Origin: an uncultured Bacteroidaceae bacterium
Lineage (GTDB): Bacteria > Bacteroidota > Bacteroidia > Bacteroidales > Bacteroidaceae
Assembly (NCBI GenBank): GCA_905235575.1
Contig: CAJOLZ010000024.1
Span: forward strand, 1-49,795
Length of the DNA: 49,795 nt
Direction: 5' to 3'
The position numbers and the translations under genes were made by a program. The notes beneath the pieces were generated by a model, which was not told the DNA's origin, did not search any database, and was given only the letters and a program-made list of their open reading frames with translations. This document shows, piece by piece, positions 36,179-45,766 of the stretch (its first letter is position 1; every line of letters starts with the position of its first letter).

Positions 36179-38351
36179 ATGAAACGATTATTCGTTCTCG
36201 TCCTGCTCCCACTGGCCACGCTCGAAATGGCCGCGCAGGACACAAAGCCCGCTGCAGCCGACACGATGCGCGAGGCGGAAATGCGCGAAATCACCGTGGG
36301 CGGACAGCGGCGGCAAGTGGTGTACCGACTGGACCGCAGGCGCATCGACGCACAGCAGACGCTGACGGCCGGCGGAGGAACGGCTGTCGACGTGCTGCGG
36401 ACAATACCCTCGGTGCAGACCGATGCCGACGGCGAGATTACGTTCCGCGGGAGCAGTAACTTTCTGGTTTACATCGACGGGAAACTGAGTCCGCTCGAAG
36501 GTACGGCTGCCCTGCGGCAGATTCCGGCTGCCACCATTCGCGACATCGAACTGCTCACCACACCGGGTGCACGATATCGGGCCGACGGCGACGTGGGAAT
36601 CATCAACATCACCACACTGAAAGGTGACTCGGAAGGACTGAGCGGCATGCTAAACGCCAGCGGAAGCACCCTGGGCGGATGGAGCGCAAACGGGCAGATG
36701 AACTATCAGAGGGGACGAAACCGATGGTGGGCAAACATGCAGTCGAACCGATACCGCGGCGTGAGCGACTTCCGACAGGAGAAAACCACGCTGGTGGATA
36801 ACTACCTGACTACCAGTCAGGCTGACGGCGACCGTTTCCGCACCGAACGAGCCTACATCGGCACCATCGGATGGCAATATGCCGTGGAAGACCGGCACTT
36901 GCTGAGCGTCGACCTGCAGAGCGGACAGACCAAGAACCGACGGGGAGGCGACATGGACTACGCCGAACTGCGGCAGATGGACGGCATCACGCTGAACGAC
37001 GCCACCTATGACAGCCACGACCGATACATGCTCGAAAAAGAGCTCGTGCAACTCTCGGCCGACTATACCTGGCACATCAACGCACGCGGAGACATGCTCT
37101 CCATTGCAAGCCGCAACCGATATGACTGGCATTCGCTCGAATACACCGAGAGCAATATGTTCGACCGCTCCGGCGCCCGATATGAAGGCACGCGCGGATA
37201 TGAAGAAGAACACCACTGGGACTGCGACGAACAGATTGACTACCACCTGCAATACCGCCCCACGGGAGCCGTTGAGGCAGGCTACCAATATGTCACCTAC
37301 AGCGAAATCGGCGACTACCGCATCAAGTATTGGAACCGCGACGCACAGACCTTCGAGTGGCAGGACGACCTCTATGCTCCCTTCGACTATCATCGGCAGG
37401 TGCACTCGCTCTTCGCCTCCATAGCCGACCACTTCGGCGCACTGGAAGCTGACGCCGGACTGCGCATGGACCGTGTGAGGGACGAGATGACGATTGAAGT
37501 GGCTGGTGCCGACCGCGACCGTCACCGCCTCGAACTATACCCCTCGGCACATCTGGCATACAACACACGGGTGGGTACGTTCGGCACAGGATATGCACGA
37601 CGCACCAACCGACCCGGCATCTGGAAGATGGAGCCATACATCACCTACGAAGACTACTACACAAAGAAAATCGGCAACCCCGACATCGACCCCGAATACA
37701 TCCACTCGCTGGAGGTGAGCTATCACAAGAGTTTCGAAGGTGGTCACTCACTGCACGCGGCAGCCTATCAGCGATGGCGCACCGACGTGGTGGACGAGAT
37801 TCGCGTGGCATACGAACCAGGCATCACGCTGGATTCCATCATCAACGCAGGCGACCAGATAGACCGCGGCGTGGAGATGAGCATCGTGGCAAAACCATTC
37901 CGCCGCTACGACCTTGAATGCCGACGTACAGAACTATCGTTTCTCGGCCCACTATGAGGGTTGCACCAGCGCCCACGGCACGACCTACGCCTTCGGAAGC
38001 ATCAACCAGATTTCCATCGCGCCCACCACACAGATGCAGTTCGACGGACATGTGGTGGGGCCGCACCGGCTGACACAAGGCAAGGAGAAAGCCTACTGCT
38101 ACTTCGACTTCGCAGTACGACAACAGCTGATGGGCGGACGTATGAGCATCGACCTCGTGGCACACGACGTACTGCGCACGGCTCGCTATCACAACTGGCG
38201 TACCACACCGACCCTGCAATCCGAGACACGCGTACGTCCCCACTACCCTAACCTGACTCTCTCACTCTCCTATTATTTCCGCCAGACGAGCAAGGAACAG
38301 CATTCGGGCTCAGTCACCAAAGGCGCTGTGTTCGAGGGTAAGGACTTCTAA
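36179..38351 (+). pseudogene. Frameshifted TonB-dependent-type outer-membrane beta-barrel protein
   Basis: Reads as one 723-residue protein if one base is removed at 37914-37915 (CTTG should be CTG: ...FRRYDL then NADVQNYRF...). A signal peptide (MKRLFVLVLLPLATLEMAAQD) is followed by a plug domain with VDVLRTIPSVQ, YIDGKLSPLEG, IPAATIRDIELLTTPGARYRADG and VGIINITT. An outer-membrane barrel of the beta-barrel_3 type then ends in a terminal phenylalanine (EGKDF). The carboxypeptidase-regulatory N-domain seen in many relatives is absent. As given, translation stops at 37957, losing the last strands, so the barrel is probably non-functional unless the shift is a sequencing error. The neighbours suggest a role in carbohydrate or glycan uptake. 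Confidence 0.82.
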
Positions 38352-38372
38352 CCTGCCAATAATTTATAGAGG

Positions 38373-39236
38373 TCAGTTGCCCGCAGCCGACGCAGACTTC
38401 TGCTTGTCGTAGGCATCCCAAGCAGCCTTCACGTTGGTGATGGACTGTGTGGCATAGCGGAGCATGTTGGGCGCACCAAAGTGCTCAACCGTGAACCAAC
38501 CGTCGTAACCGCCTTTCAGCAACTCGGAAACAACCTCACCCAAGGGTACAATTCCCGTCCCGATGGGCAGAGAGGCACCGTCGCACATGGCCTTACGATC
38601 CTTGAGGTGGACATGATGGATGCGCTCGCGGAAATGTCGCAATGCCACCATCACATCCTCGCCACAATAGGGATAGTTGCCAGTGTCGAACACATGATTC
38701 AACTGGGGCGAAGCAGCAAAGAGGTGGTCGAGTATGGGGGTGTTGTAGCAGATGGCACGCGGATTGTCGAAATCCTCCACCATGATATCTATTCCAGCGC
38801 GTTGAGCAGCTTTGGCAAAGGCTGCAATTCGGGTGCAGGCCGCATCGATGTAGGCGGTATCGGCATTGGCAGGCAGCAGACCGGGCAGGAGAAGCAGACG
38901 AGTGTAGCCGTAACGGTGCATGAAGTTTATCACGCGACGAATGGTTTCGGGCTGCTCACCCTCAATGAGGTTGATGTCGGCGATGGCCGATGCATGCTGG
39001 AAACCGAGACTGTCGAGGAGACGCATCTGCTCGTCGTTCATAGACACTCTCACGTCAATGCCGTCGTATCCGAGCTGACGAACTCGTTGTGCTGCCTCCT
39101 TGATGGAGATGTTTTCCTGCTTGGCGATTTCCGCAACATGGTCGAAGAAAATGGAAATTCTGCGCTGAGCGCTTGCCTGCATGGCTGCTGAGAACATCAG
39201 AGCCAACAGAAGGGTAGTTTTTAGGAATCGTTTCAT
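38373..39236 (-). CDS. Secreted sugar-phosphate isomerase/epimerase-like protein
   Basis: A 287-residue xylose-isomerase-like TIM barrel with a Sec signal peptide (MKRFLKTTLLLALMFSAAMQASAQ). Barrel segments are GYDGIDVRVS, RLLLLPGLLPA, IDIMVEDFDNPRA, LNHVFDTGNYPY and IHHVHLKDRKA, giving the metal ligands of the superfamily. It lies 35 bp downstream of cca on the same strand and converges on the barrel gene with only 21 bp between. It is a second member of the same family as 35032. The substrate is unknown. Confidence 0.82.
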   Translation of the reverse strand: MKRFLKTTLLLALMFSAAMQASAQRRISIFFDHVAEIAKQENISIKEAAQRVRQLGYDGIDVRVSMNDEQMRLLDSLGFQHASAIADINLIEGEQPETIRRVINFMHRYGYTRLLLLPGLLPANADTAYIDAACTRIAAFAKAAQRAGIDIMVEDFDNPRAICYNTPILDHLFAASPQLNHVFDTGNYPYCGEDVMVALRHFRERIHHVHLKDRKAMCDGASLPIGTGIVPLGEVVSELLKGGYDGWFTVEHFGAPNMLRYATQSITNVKAAWDAYDKQKSASAAGN

Positions 39237-39271
39237 GGCCTTTTAATTTATGAGTTTTTTTATTTATACTG

Positions 39272-40711
39272 TTATTTTTCAACTTCGTGTAACCCCATCT
39301 GTTGTGCCGTTTCGAGCATAAATGTTCGTGCAGCATCGTGGTCGTTAGGAATGCGACTATCCCAGATGGCATCCTTGATAGCTTGCTTGAGCAGTCCCAC
39401 CTCGCGACAAGGAGGAATACCGAAAGTTTGCATGATCTCCTCTCCCGTGATGGGGTTGGTCCATGTGCGATAGTTGTCACGAGCCTGCAAATCGACCAGT
39501 TTCTGGCGCACCATTTGGAAATTGTCCAGGAATTGTTGCTTGCGCTGCTGGTTCTTGCTGGTTATATCAGCCTCACAAAGAATCATCAGGTCGTCAATAT
39601 CCTCCCCCGCCTCGAAAAGAAGGCGTCGCACAGCCGAATCGGTCACTTCCTCGTCAGCAATGACAATGGGACGCATGTGCAGTCCCACCAGTTTCTTGAC
39701 ATATTCCAGACGTTCGTCAAGCGGCAGTTTCATCCGTCGGAAGAGCGGTGACACCATTTTCTGACCGATGTAGTTGTGGTTATGGAACGTCCATCCCACA
39801 CCGTTTTCCCATTTCTTCGAGCGTGGTTTCCCAATGTCGTGAAGGAGAGCAGCCCAACGCAGCCACAACTGACCGTTGTCGGTGCGAGCCACATTGTCGA
39901 GGACCTCGAGTGTGTGGTAGAAATTGTCCTTGTGTGCACGTCCATTGCGAACTTCCACACCTTCCATGGCTGCCAACTCGGGCAGGATGAGAGCAAGCAG
40001 CCCACAGCGGCTCAGTTCGATGAATCCAAGACTTGGCACCGGACTGAGGATAATCTTGTTCAGCTCTTCGACAATCCGCTCCTGCGAGATAATTTTTATA
40101 CGCTCGGCATTGCGGCTGAGGGCCTCCTGTGTCTCGTCCTCAATACGGAAGTTCAACTGAGTGGCAAAACGAATGCAGCGCATCATGCGCAACGGGTCGT
40201 CGGAGAAAGTGATATCGGGGTCAAGAGGCGTAGCGATGATGCCCTCCTCAAGGTCGAGGAGACCACCGAAACGATCGACAAGTTCACCGAAACGAGCATA
40301 GTTCAGACATACGGCCAGAGCGTTGATGGTGAAGTCGCGTCGGTCGAGATCGTCCTCAAGCGTACCGTCCTCTACGATAGGTTTGCGGCTGTCGTGACTG
40401 TAACTCTCGCGTCGGGCTCCGACAAACTCAATCTCGGTATGATGATACTTCACCTGTGCCGTGCCGAAGTTGCGGAACACACTGATATGAGCCTCACGCC
40501 CCAACTTGCGTCCCAGCGCTTCAGCCACCTCAATACCAGAACCCACCACCACACAATCGATGTCCTGCGACGGACGTTCGAGGAAGAGGTCACGCACATA
40601 ACCTCCTACGACGTAACACTCCACGCCCAGTTCATCGGCCGTCTGCCCAATCTGTCGAAAGATGGGAGCGGCAAGCAACTGCTTCATCTCGTCTGGTCCG
40701 ATATTGCGCAT
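39272..40711 (-). CDS. cca: tRNA nucleotidyltransferase (CCA-adding/poly(A) polymerase family) with HD domain
   Basis: A 479-residue class II nucleotidyltransferase, which adds or repairs the CCA end of tRNAs (or extends RNA 3' ends). The catalytic head has GGYVRDLFL and DIDCVVVG, the two-Asp metal site. The RNA-binding and neck regions have RRDFTINALAV and DDPLRMMRCIRFA. The C-terminal HD phosphohydrolase domain is marked by LRWAALLHDIGKP. Length fits this subtype. It follows the small lipoprotein gene after 7 bp in a long cotranscribed cluster. Confidence 0.92.
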   Translation of the reverse strand: MRNIGPDEMKQLLAAPIFRQIGQTADELGVECYVVGGYVRDLFLERPSQDIDCVVVGSGIEVAEALGRKLGREAHISVFRNFGTAQVKYHHTEIEFVGARRESYSHDSRKPIVEDGTLEDDLDRRDFTINALAVCLNYARFGELVDRFGGLLDLEEGIIATPLDPDITFSDDPLRMMRCIRFATQLNFRIEDETQEALSRNAERIKIISQERIVEELNKIILSPVPSLGFIELSRCGLLALILPELAAMEGVEVRNGRAHKDNFYHTLEVLDNVARTDNGQLWLRWAALLHDIGKPRSKKWENGVGWTFHNHNYIGQKMVSPLFRRMKLPLDERLEYVKKLVGLHMRPIVIADEEVTDSAVRRLLFEAGEDIDDLMILCEADITSKNQQRKQQFLDNFQMVRQKLVDLQARDNYRTWTNPITGEEIMQTFGIPPCREVGLLKQAIKDAIWDSRIPNDHDAARTFMLETAQQMGLHEVEK

Positions 40712-40718
40712 CGTTTCT

Positions 40719-41057
40719 CTATTTCTTCTGGTCTTCCTGCAATTTACGTTCGTAAAACTGTGCCTTCACCTGAAGACGCTCCCATTCCGGACCTTCGGCT
40801 TTCGAAAGGCTGTCACGCGCAGCCATCAGCTCGATACTGTCCAACAAAAGAATACCCTGACGGCGTGCCTCGATGGCTGTGGGAAACCTTTTTCGCAAGG
40901 AGAAGATGGTGTCACGTGCCTCACTGTAATGCTGATAGCGAAGGGCAAAGCGAGCATCGTCAAGCATACGGTTGGCTGCTCGATCAATTTCGGACTGTTT
41001 ACTGCAGGCACATAGCAGCAAGACAACTGCCAAAAGGGATAGAATGCGATGTATCAT
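40719..41057 (-). CDS. Small lipoprotein, function unknown
   Basis: A 112-residue protein with a lipobox (LLAVVLLLCAC) and an otherwise helical, charged mature part (ARFALRYQHYSEARDTIFSLRKRFPTAIEARRQGI). The repeating helical pattern suggests a single TPR-like unit, as in assembly-type lipoproteins, but no named family is recognised. It sits 3 bp after the DUF4250 gene and 7 bp before cca. Confidence 0.75.
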   Translation of the reverse strand: MIHRILSLLAVVLLLCACSKQSEIDRAANRMLDDARFALRYQHYSEARDTIFSLRKRFPTAIEARRQGILLLDSIELMAARDSLSKAEGPEWERLQVKAQFYERKLQEDQKK

Positions 41058-41060
41058 GGT

Positions 41061-41240
41061 TTACCAAAATTTGTTTTTTTCCTTGTTATACTCGAAACCG
41101 ACACTGGCCAGCGTAGCCTCCAGTGCAGGGCGGTCAATCTGCATATCGTCACACATTGCCTCTAACGAAGGATAGACATCGCGAAGCTTGGTGTTCACGT
41201 AGCTCATCAGCATGAAAGGCTCCTTCGGAAGGTCTGTCAT
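41061..41240 (-). CDS. DUF4250 small protein
   Basis: A 59-residue protein, MTDLPKEPFMLMSYVNTKLRDVYPSLEAMCDDMQID...VGFEYNKEKNKFW. This matches DUF4250, short proteins of unknown role in Bacteroidota and Firmicutes. Its ATG overlaps the rseP stop (ATGA at 41240-41237), and the next gene begins 3 bp later. Coupling and conserved core (PFMLMSYVNTKLRD) support it as a real gene despite its size. Confidence 0.85.
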   Translation of the reverse strand: MTDLPKEPFMLMSYVNTKLRDVYPSLEAMCDDMQIDRPALEATLASVGFEYNKEKNKFW

Positions 41241-42658
41241 AAGCCAAAGAGCGGAAGGACGAAGTTTCGTATGTCGTTGCTGAAGGCCAGCAGCATCAAG
41301 GCAATGAGGATGAAGAGGCCGATGCGTTCAATCCATTCCATCGCACGGTCGCTGGGCTGATGTCCGGTCAGACCTTCGTAAAAGAGCAGCACGATGTGTC
41401 CACCATCAAGTCCCGGAATAGGCAGAATATTCATCACAGCCAGCACGATGCTGAGGAAGGCTGTGAGCATCCAGAACTGCTGCCAATCCCATGCCGATGG
41501 GAAGATGTTGCCAATGGTGATGAACGAGCCCACCGACTTGGCACCGTCTGCCGTAGCCACATAACGCAAGTCGCTGACATAGCCTTTCAGCGTAGACCAC
41601 GCACGACGAAGTCCTGCTGGGATACACGAAAGGATGTTGTAGTCCTCGTGCACCACATCATAGAATTTAGTGGGATACTGCCGCATGATGCCCATCATGT
41701 AGTGTTCGTCGAGTTGCAGTGTAAGGGTGTCGCAACGAGTGCCGTCGGCCGAAGCCAGCACGATGTCCATAGAGCGGAGACGCAGGCTGTCCGAAGCCGA
41801 ACAGTCGGGCATGGCAAGTACATCGGAACGGCGCAGGACGATGTCATCGAAATCGGTCCACGTACTTATCTCCTTGCCATCTACAGCCAACAGACGGTCG
41901 CCTGCCTTGCCACCCACACGCTCCATGGCCGAGCCTGGCAGTACGGAATCGATGATGGCAGGAGCATAAAATGTCAGAAACGGTGGGTTCTCCTGAATGA
42001 TATGCAACATATTGAGTTTCTCCGTCAGTTGGATTTCCACCTCACGTCCATCGCGCAGCACCGTGACGGTTTCTGCTTTCGACAGCATGCGGAACACATT
42101 GCCGGCATTCCACTCTGAGATGGTCTTGCCGTCGGCTGCGATGGGTATGTCACCGTTCTCAAAGCCCAGCGACTGAGCATGCTCGTTGAACTGGAAGCCT
42201 TGCTCCACATTTTGCATGGGCAGGAAGTCGCGTCCCCAGGTGAACATGACTGCACTGTATATGACGAGTGCCGTGATAAGGTTCATCAGCACACCGCCGA
42301 ACATAATGAGAAAGCGTTTCCACACTTTCTGTGAGCGGAATTCGTCCACCTGTGCCGGCTGCTTCATCTGCTCGGTGTCCATGCTTTCATCTATCATGCC
42401 GGCTATCTTCACGTAGCCTCCAAGGGGCACCCACCCGATACCGTACTCTGTTTCGTTCTTGGCAATGCGTGGAAAAAGACGCGCGAACCATTTGTCGCGA
42501 GTGCTGAAGAGGTGAAAGTAGGGATTGAAGAACATGTAGAATTTCTCCACACGTACACCAAAGAGTTTCGAGAACCCAAAGTGACCGAATTCGTGGAGAA
42601 GCACCAGTATGCTCAGGCAGCACAGCAGCTGCAAGGTCTTTATCAGTATTACGTTCAT
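41237..42658 (-). CDS. rseP: RIP metalloprotease RseP (site-2 protease)
   Basis: An intramembrane zinc protease that releases membrane-held regulators. The HExxH site is LHEFGHFG (residues about 21-28) in the first membrane segment, and the third ligand is in PGLDGGHIVLLFYE near the C-terminus. Two PDZ-like regions lie between (NGDIPIAADGKTISEW; GDRLLAVDGKEISTW). Length (473 aa) is normal for the Bacteroidota branch. It lies 34 bp downstream of dxr, as is common in this phylum. Confidence 0.93.
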   Translation of the reverse strand: MNVILIKTLQLLCCLSILVLLHEFGHFGFSKLFGVRVEKFYMFFNPYFHLFSTRDKWFARLFPRIAKNETEYGIGWVPLGGYVKIAGMIDESMDTEQMKQPAQVDEFRSQKVWKRFLIMFGGVLMNLITALVIYSAVMFTWGRDFLPMQNVEQGFQFNEHAQSLGFENGDIPIAADGKTISEWNAGNVFRMLSKAETVTVLRDGREVEIQLTEKLNMLHIIQENPPFLTFYAPAIIDSVLPGSAMERVGGKAGDRLLAVDGKEISTWTDFDDIVLRRSDVLAMPDCSASDSLRLRSMDIVLASADGTRCDTLTLQLDEHYMMGIMRQYPTKFYDVVHEDYNILSCIPAGLRRAWSTLKGYVSDLRYVATADGAKSVGSFITIGNIFPSAWDWQQFWMLTAFLSIVLAVMNILPIPGLDGGHIVLLFYEGLTGHQPSDRAMEWIERIGLFILIALMLLAFSNDIRNFVLPLFGL

Positions 42659-42692
42659 TTCTTTCGGATGATGTTCAGATGTTTTGTTAATG

Positions 42693-43883
42693 TTAATGGA
42701 TTTGGCCTGTGTCCTGCGACATTATTTCCTCAGCCACAAGGCGCGACTCGCGGTCACACTCGAGATAGTCCTCCAACGAGGGCTGTTCCTGATGTGTCAC
42801 ACGCTGCAGTGTCTTTTCAATCACAGCTGCCATCTGCATGAATGTGCACCGTTCCTGTCTGAAGCCCAGATTGACCACCTCATTAGCAGCATTGACGATG
42901 CAGGCCGCATTGCCTCCCAGACGGATTGCCTCGTAGGCCATCTGCAGGCAGCGGAACTTTTCGGGGTCGGGACGTTCGAAAGTCAGGTCTTTCAGGTCCC
43001 ACCAGTCAATGCGCGGGAAGTCGCTTTTCAGTCTGTGCGGATAGGAGAGCGCCAGCTGGATGGGCACTCGCATGTCGGGCATTCCCATCTGACCTTTCAC
43101 AGCACCGTCAGCAAACTCCACGGCACTGTGCAAGATGCTCTGCGGATGCACCACCACTTGTATCTGTTCGGGACGCACATCGAAGAGCCAACGTGCCTCG
43201 ATGACCTCGAAGCCCTTGTTCATCATGGTGGCGCTGTCGATGGTTATCTTTGCCCCCATGTCCCAGTTGGGATGCTTCAATGCCATGGCTGGTGTGACGT
43301 TCTGCAACTGCTCGAGCGAGTAGGTGCGGAACGGACCTCCGCTGGCCGTCAGAATGATTTTCTCTATCGGACTCTGCTCACCCATCAGGCTTTGGAAGAT
43401 GGCACTGTGCTCGCTGTCAACGGGCAGGATGGGCACACGATTTTCCACGCAGAGTTGCGTGATAAGTTCGCCTGCCACCACCAGCGTCTCCTTGTTGGCC
43501 AGTGCAATGGGTTTGCCGGCACGAATGGCACTTACCGTCGGGCGCAGACCCGAGAAACCCACCAGCGCAGTGAGCACTACGTCGACCGGTTCCATGGTCA
43601 CCACCTGACAGAGAGCCTCGCTGCCTGCGTACACTTGAATAGGTTCGTCGGCAAGCGCATCGCATACATATTCGTAGCGTGTCTCGTCGGCAATCACCAC
43701 ACACGAGGGTTGAAAGCGGCGTGCCTGCTGAATGAGCAGGTCGGCCTGCGTGTTGGCTGTCAGCACATAGGCCTCGAAGAGGTCGGGATGTGCCTCAATC
43801 ACTTGCAGCGCCTGTGTGCCGATACTGCCTGTTGAGCCTAATATACAGATGCGTTTGCGGTTCGCCTTGTCTGTTTCCTTCAT
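42693..43883 (-). CDS. dxr: 1-deoxy-D-xylulose 5-phosphate reductoisomerase
   Basis: The second step of the MEP isoprenoid pathway: NADPH-dependent rearrangement and reduction of DXP to MEP. The N-terminal dinucleotide motif is GSTGSIGTQAL. NKETLVVAGELI and the active-site block PVDSEHSAIFQSL follow, with GGPFR and WDMGAKITIDSATMMNKGFEVIEA. The 396-residue length is typical. rimM lies 15 bp upstream and rseP 34 bp downstream. Confidence 0.95.
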   Translation of the reverse strand: MKETDKANRKRICILGSTGSIGTQALQVIEAHPDLFEAYVLTANTQADLLIQQARRFQPSCVVIADETRYEYVCDALADEPIQVYAGSEALCQVVTMEPVDVVLTALVGFSGLRPTVSAIRAGKPIALANKETLVVAGELITQLCVENRVPILPVDSEHSAIFQSLMGEQSPIEKIILTASGGPFRTYSLEQLQNVTPAMALKHPNWDMGAKITIDSATMMNKGFEVIEARWLFDVRPEQIQVVVHPQSILHSAVEFADGAVKGQMGMPDMRVPIQLALSYPHRLKSDFPRIDWWDLKDLTFERPDPEKFRCLQMAYEAIRLGGNAACIVNAANEVVNLGFRQERCTFMQMAAVIEKTLQRVTHQEQPSLEDYLECDRESRLVAEEIMSQDTGQIH

Positions 43884-43898
43884 TTTTCTTTTGTTTGT

Positions 43899-44408
43899 TC
43901 ACAGTTCCAGCAGTCCTTCGGGTAGCGACATATACACGATGCGCTCCTTGTGGTCCACCTGTTGGATGAATTCTTCTACAGCCGGAATAAGCCGTTTGCC
44001 CACCGAGAAGAGCACGTTGGCCGTACTGTCGTCCACGGCGTCTATCGTGCCCAATTCACCTGCCTCGGTCTCTACCACACGGAATCCCGTGAAGTATCGC
44101 CACGTGTAGTCCTCGTCGTCGCCCCGTTCTGGCGTGAGCGAGTGTGGGAAGAACACTTCGCAACCGCACAGCTCGCGTGCCTGTTCAGCCGTGTCGTAGT
44201 TCTGAAACTTCAGTAGTGCCACGGCATCCGAGCGAAAGCGATATTCCTCGAGGAAGAAAGGAACCAGGATGCCGTCGATGCGCACCACGAGGTAGTCGGC
44301 CTCGGCGCGGTCCCACACGTCGTCGGTAAACGTCATCGCCACTTCACCGTGAATGCCGTGTGTGCGAGTGATGCGTCCAATCTGATATACTTCCTCGTCG
44401 CGTATCAT
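43899..44408 (-). CDS. rimM: 16S rRNA processing protein RimM
   Basis: A 169-residue assembly factor of the 30S subunit head. The N-terminal RimM domain (GRITRTHGIHGEVAMTF) is followed by the PRC-barrel domain (LIPAVEEFIQQVDHKERIVYMSLPEGLLEL). Its start overlaps the murA stop by 4 bp (ATGA). In many bacteria rimM sits with rpsP and trmD; here it lies with murA and dxr, as in other Bacteroidota. Confidence 0.93.
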   Translation of the reverse strand: MIRDEEVYQIGRITRTHGIHGEVAMTFTDDVWDRAEADYLVVRIDGILVPFFLEEYRFRSDAVALLKFQNYDTAEQARELCGCEVFFPHSLTPERGDDEDYTWRYFTGFRVVETEAGELGTIDAVDDSTANVLFSVGKRLIPAVEEFIQQVDHKERIVYMSLPEGLLEL

Positions 44409-45712
44409 TCCGTTCGGCGTATGTTGGCTCCGAGGGCATTCAGTCGGCCCTCTATATGTTCATATCCGCGGTCTATCTGGCCTATGTTGTCGATGCGACT
44501 GGTTCCTTCGGCACTCATGGCAGCAATCAGCAGTGCGATGCCGGCGCGTATGTCGGGGCTCGTCATGCGCCGTGCATGCAGTTTCCGCTGATGGTCGTGG
44601 CCCACGACGACTGCGCGGTGTGGGTCGCACAGGATGATTTGTGCACCCATGTCGATGAGCGTATCGACGAAGAAGAGGCGGCTTTCGAACATTTTCTGAT
44701 GGATGAGCACCGAGCCTTTCGCCTGGGTGCTGACCACGAGGAGGACGCTCAGCAGGTCGGGCGTCAGTCCGGGCCAGGGTGCGTCAGCCAGTGTCATGAA
44801 CGAGCCGTCGATGAAACTCTCTATCTCGTAGTGTTCGTGGCGAGGCACGAAGAGGTCGTCGCCCTGTTCCTCCACCCTGACACCGAGACGGCGGAAGGTG
44901 GCGGGGATGATGCCCAGCTGCTCGTGACACACGTTGCGTATCAGTATGCCATCGCCCACCATGGCACCGATGCCGATGAAGGAGCCCACTTCAATCATGT
45001 CGGGCAGGATGGTATGCTGTGTGCCGCCCAGATGCTCCACACCGTCGATGGTCAGCAGGTTGCTGCCGATGCCGGCGATGCGTGCTCCCATGTGGTTGAG
45101 CATGTGACACAGCTGCTGCACGTAGGGTTCGCAGGCTGCGTTGTAGATGGTGGTGCGCCCGTGTGCCATCACGGCTGCCATCACGATGTTGGCAGTGCCG
45201 GTCACCGACGCTTCGTCGAGCAGCATATAAGTGCCCTGCAGACGGTCGGCCCTGATGATGTATGCGTCACGGCCGGCATCGGGTTCGATGTTGCCGCCCA
45301 GCATCTTCATGCCCTGAAAGTGCGTGTCCAGTCGTCTGCGGCCTATCTGGTCGCCGCCCGGGCGTGCAGCCACGGCCTGACCGAAGCGTGCCAGCATGGG
45401 GCCCACGAGCATGATGCTGCCGCGCAGGGCACAGCAACGGTCCAGGTAGGCTTGCGTGTGCAGAAAGTCCACCCGCACCTCGTCGGCCTGGAAGGTGTAG
45501 TCGCCCGTGGCATGGCGTGTGATTTTCACGCCCATCTCGCCCAGCAGGCAGATCAGGTTGTTCACGTCGGCTATGTCGGGCAGGTTCTGTATGCGCACCG
45601 GCTCGCTTGTCAGCAATACGGCACAGAGCACCTGCAGGGCCTCGTTCTTGGCGCCCTGGGGAGTGATGGTGCCTTGCAGCCGGCGGCCGCCCTCGATGAT
45701 GAATGATGGCAT
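44405..45712 (-). CDS. murA: UDP-N-acetylglucosamine 1-carboxyvinyltransferase, Asp variant
   Basis: The first committed step of peptidoglycan synthesis: adds enolpyruvate from PEP to UDP-GlcNAc. Family marks: QGAKNEALQVLCAVLL and, in the active-site loop, ARPGGDQIGRRRLDTH. The loop residue that is Cys in E. coli (PGGCTIG) is Asp121 here. Asp variants are known to be active and insensitive to fosfomycin, which alkylates the Cys. Length (435 aa) is standard. A 54-bp gap separates it from the DUF4290 gene. Confidence 0.94.
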   Translation of the reverse strand: MPSFIIEGGRRLQGTITPQGAKNEALQVLCAVLLTSEPVRIQNLPDIADVNNLICLLGEMGVKITRHATGDYTFQADEVRVDFLHTQAYLDRCCALRGSIMLVGPMLARFGQAVAARPGGDQIGRRRLDTHFQGMKMLGGNIEPDAGRDAYIIRADRLQGTYMLLDEASVTGTANIVMAAVMAHGRTTIYNAACEPYVQQLCHMLNHMGARIAGIGSNLLTIDGVEHLGGTQHTILPDMIEVGSFIGIGAMVGDGILIRNVCHEQLGIIPATFRRLGVRVEEQGDDLFVPRHEHYEIESFIDGSFMTLADAPWPGLTPDLLSVLLVVSTQAKGSVLIHQKMFESRLFFVDTLIDMGAQIILCDPHRAVVVGHDHQRKLHARRMTSPDIRAGIALLIAAMSAEGTSRIDNIGQIDRGYEHIEGRLNALGANIRRTE

Positions 45713-45766
45713 GTGGGTGATGGGGTTATTGGGTCGTAATGTTATGATGCGTCTCTTGCCGGAATG

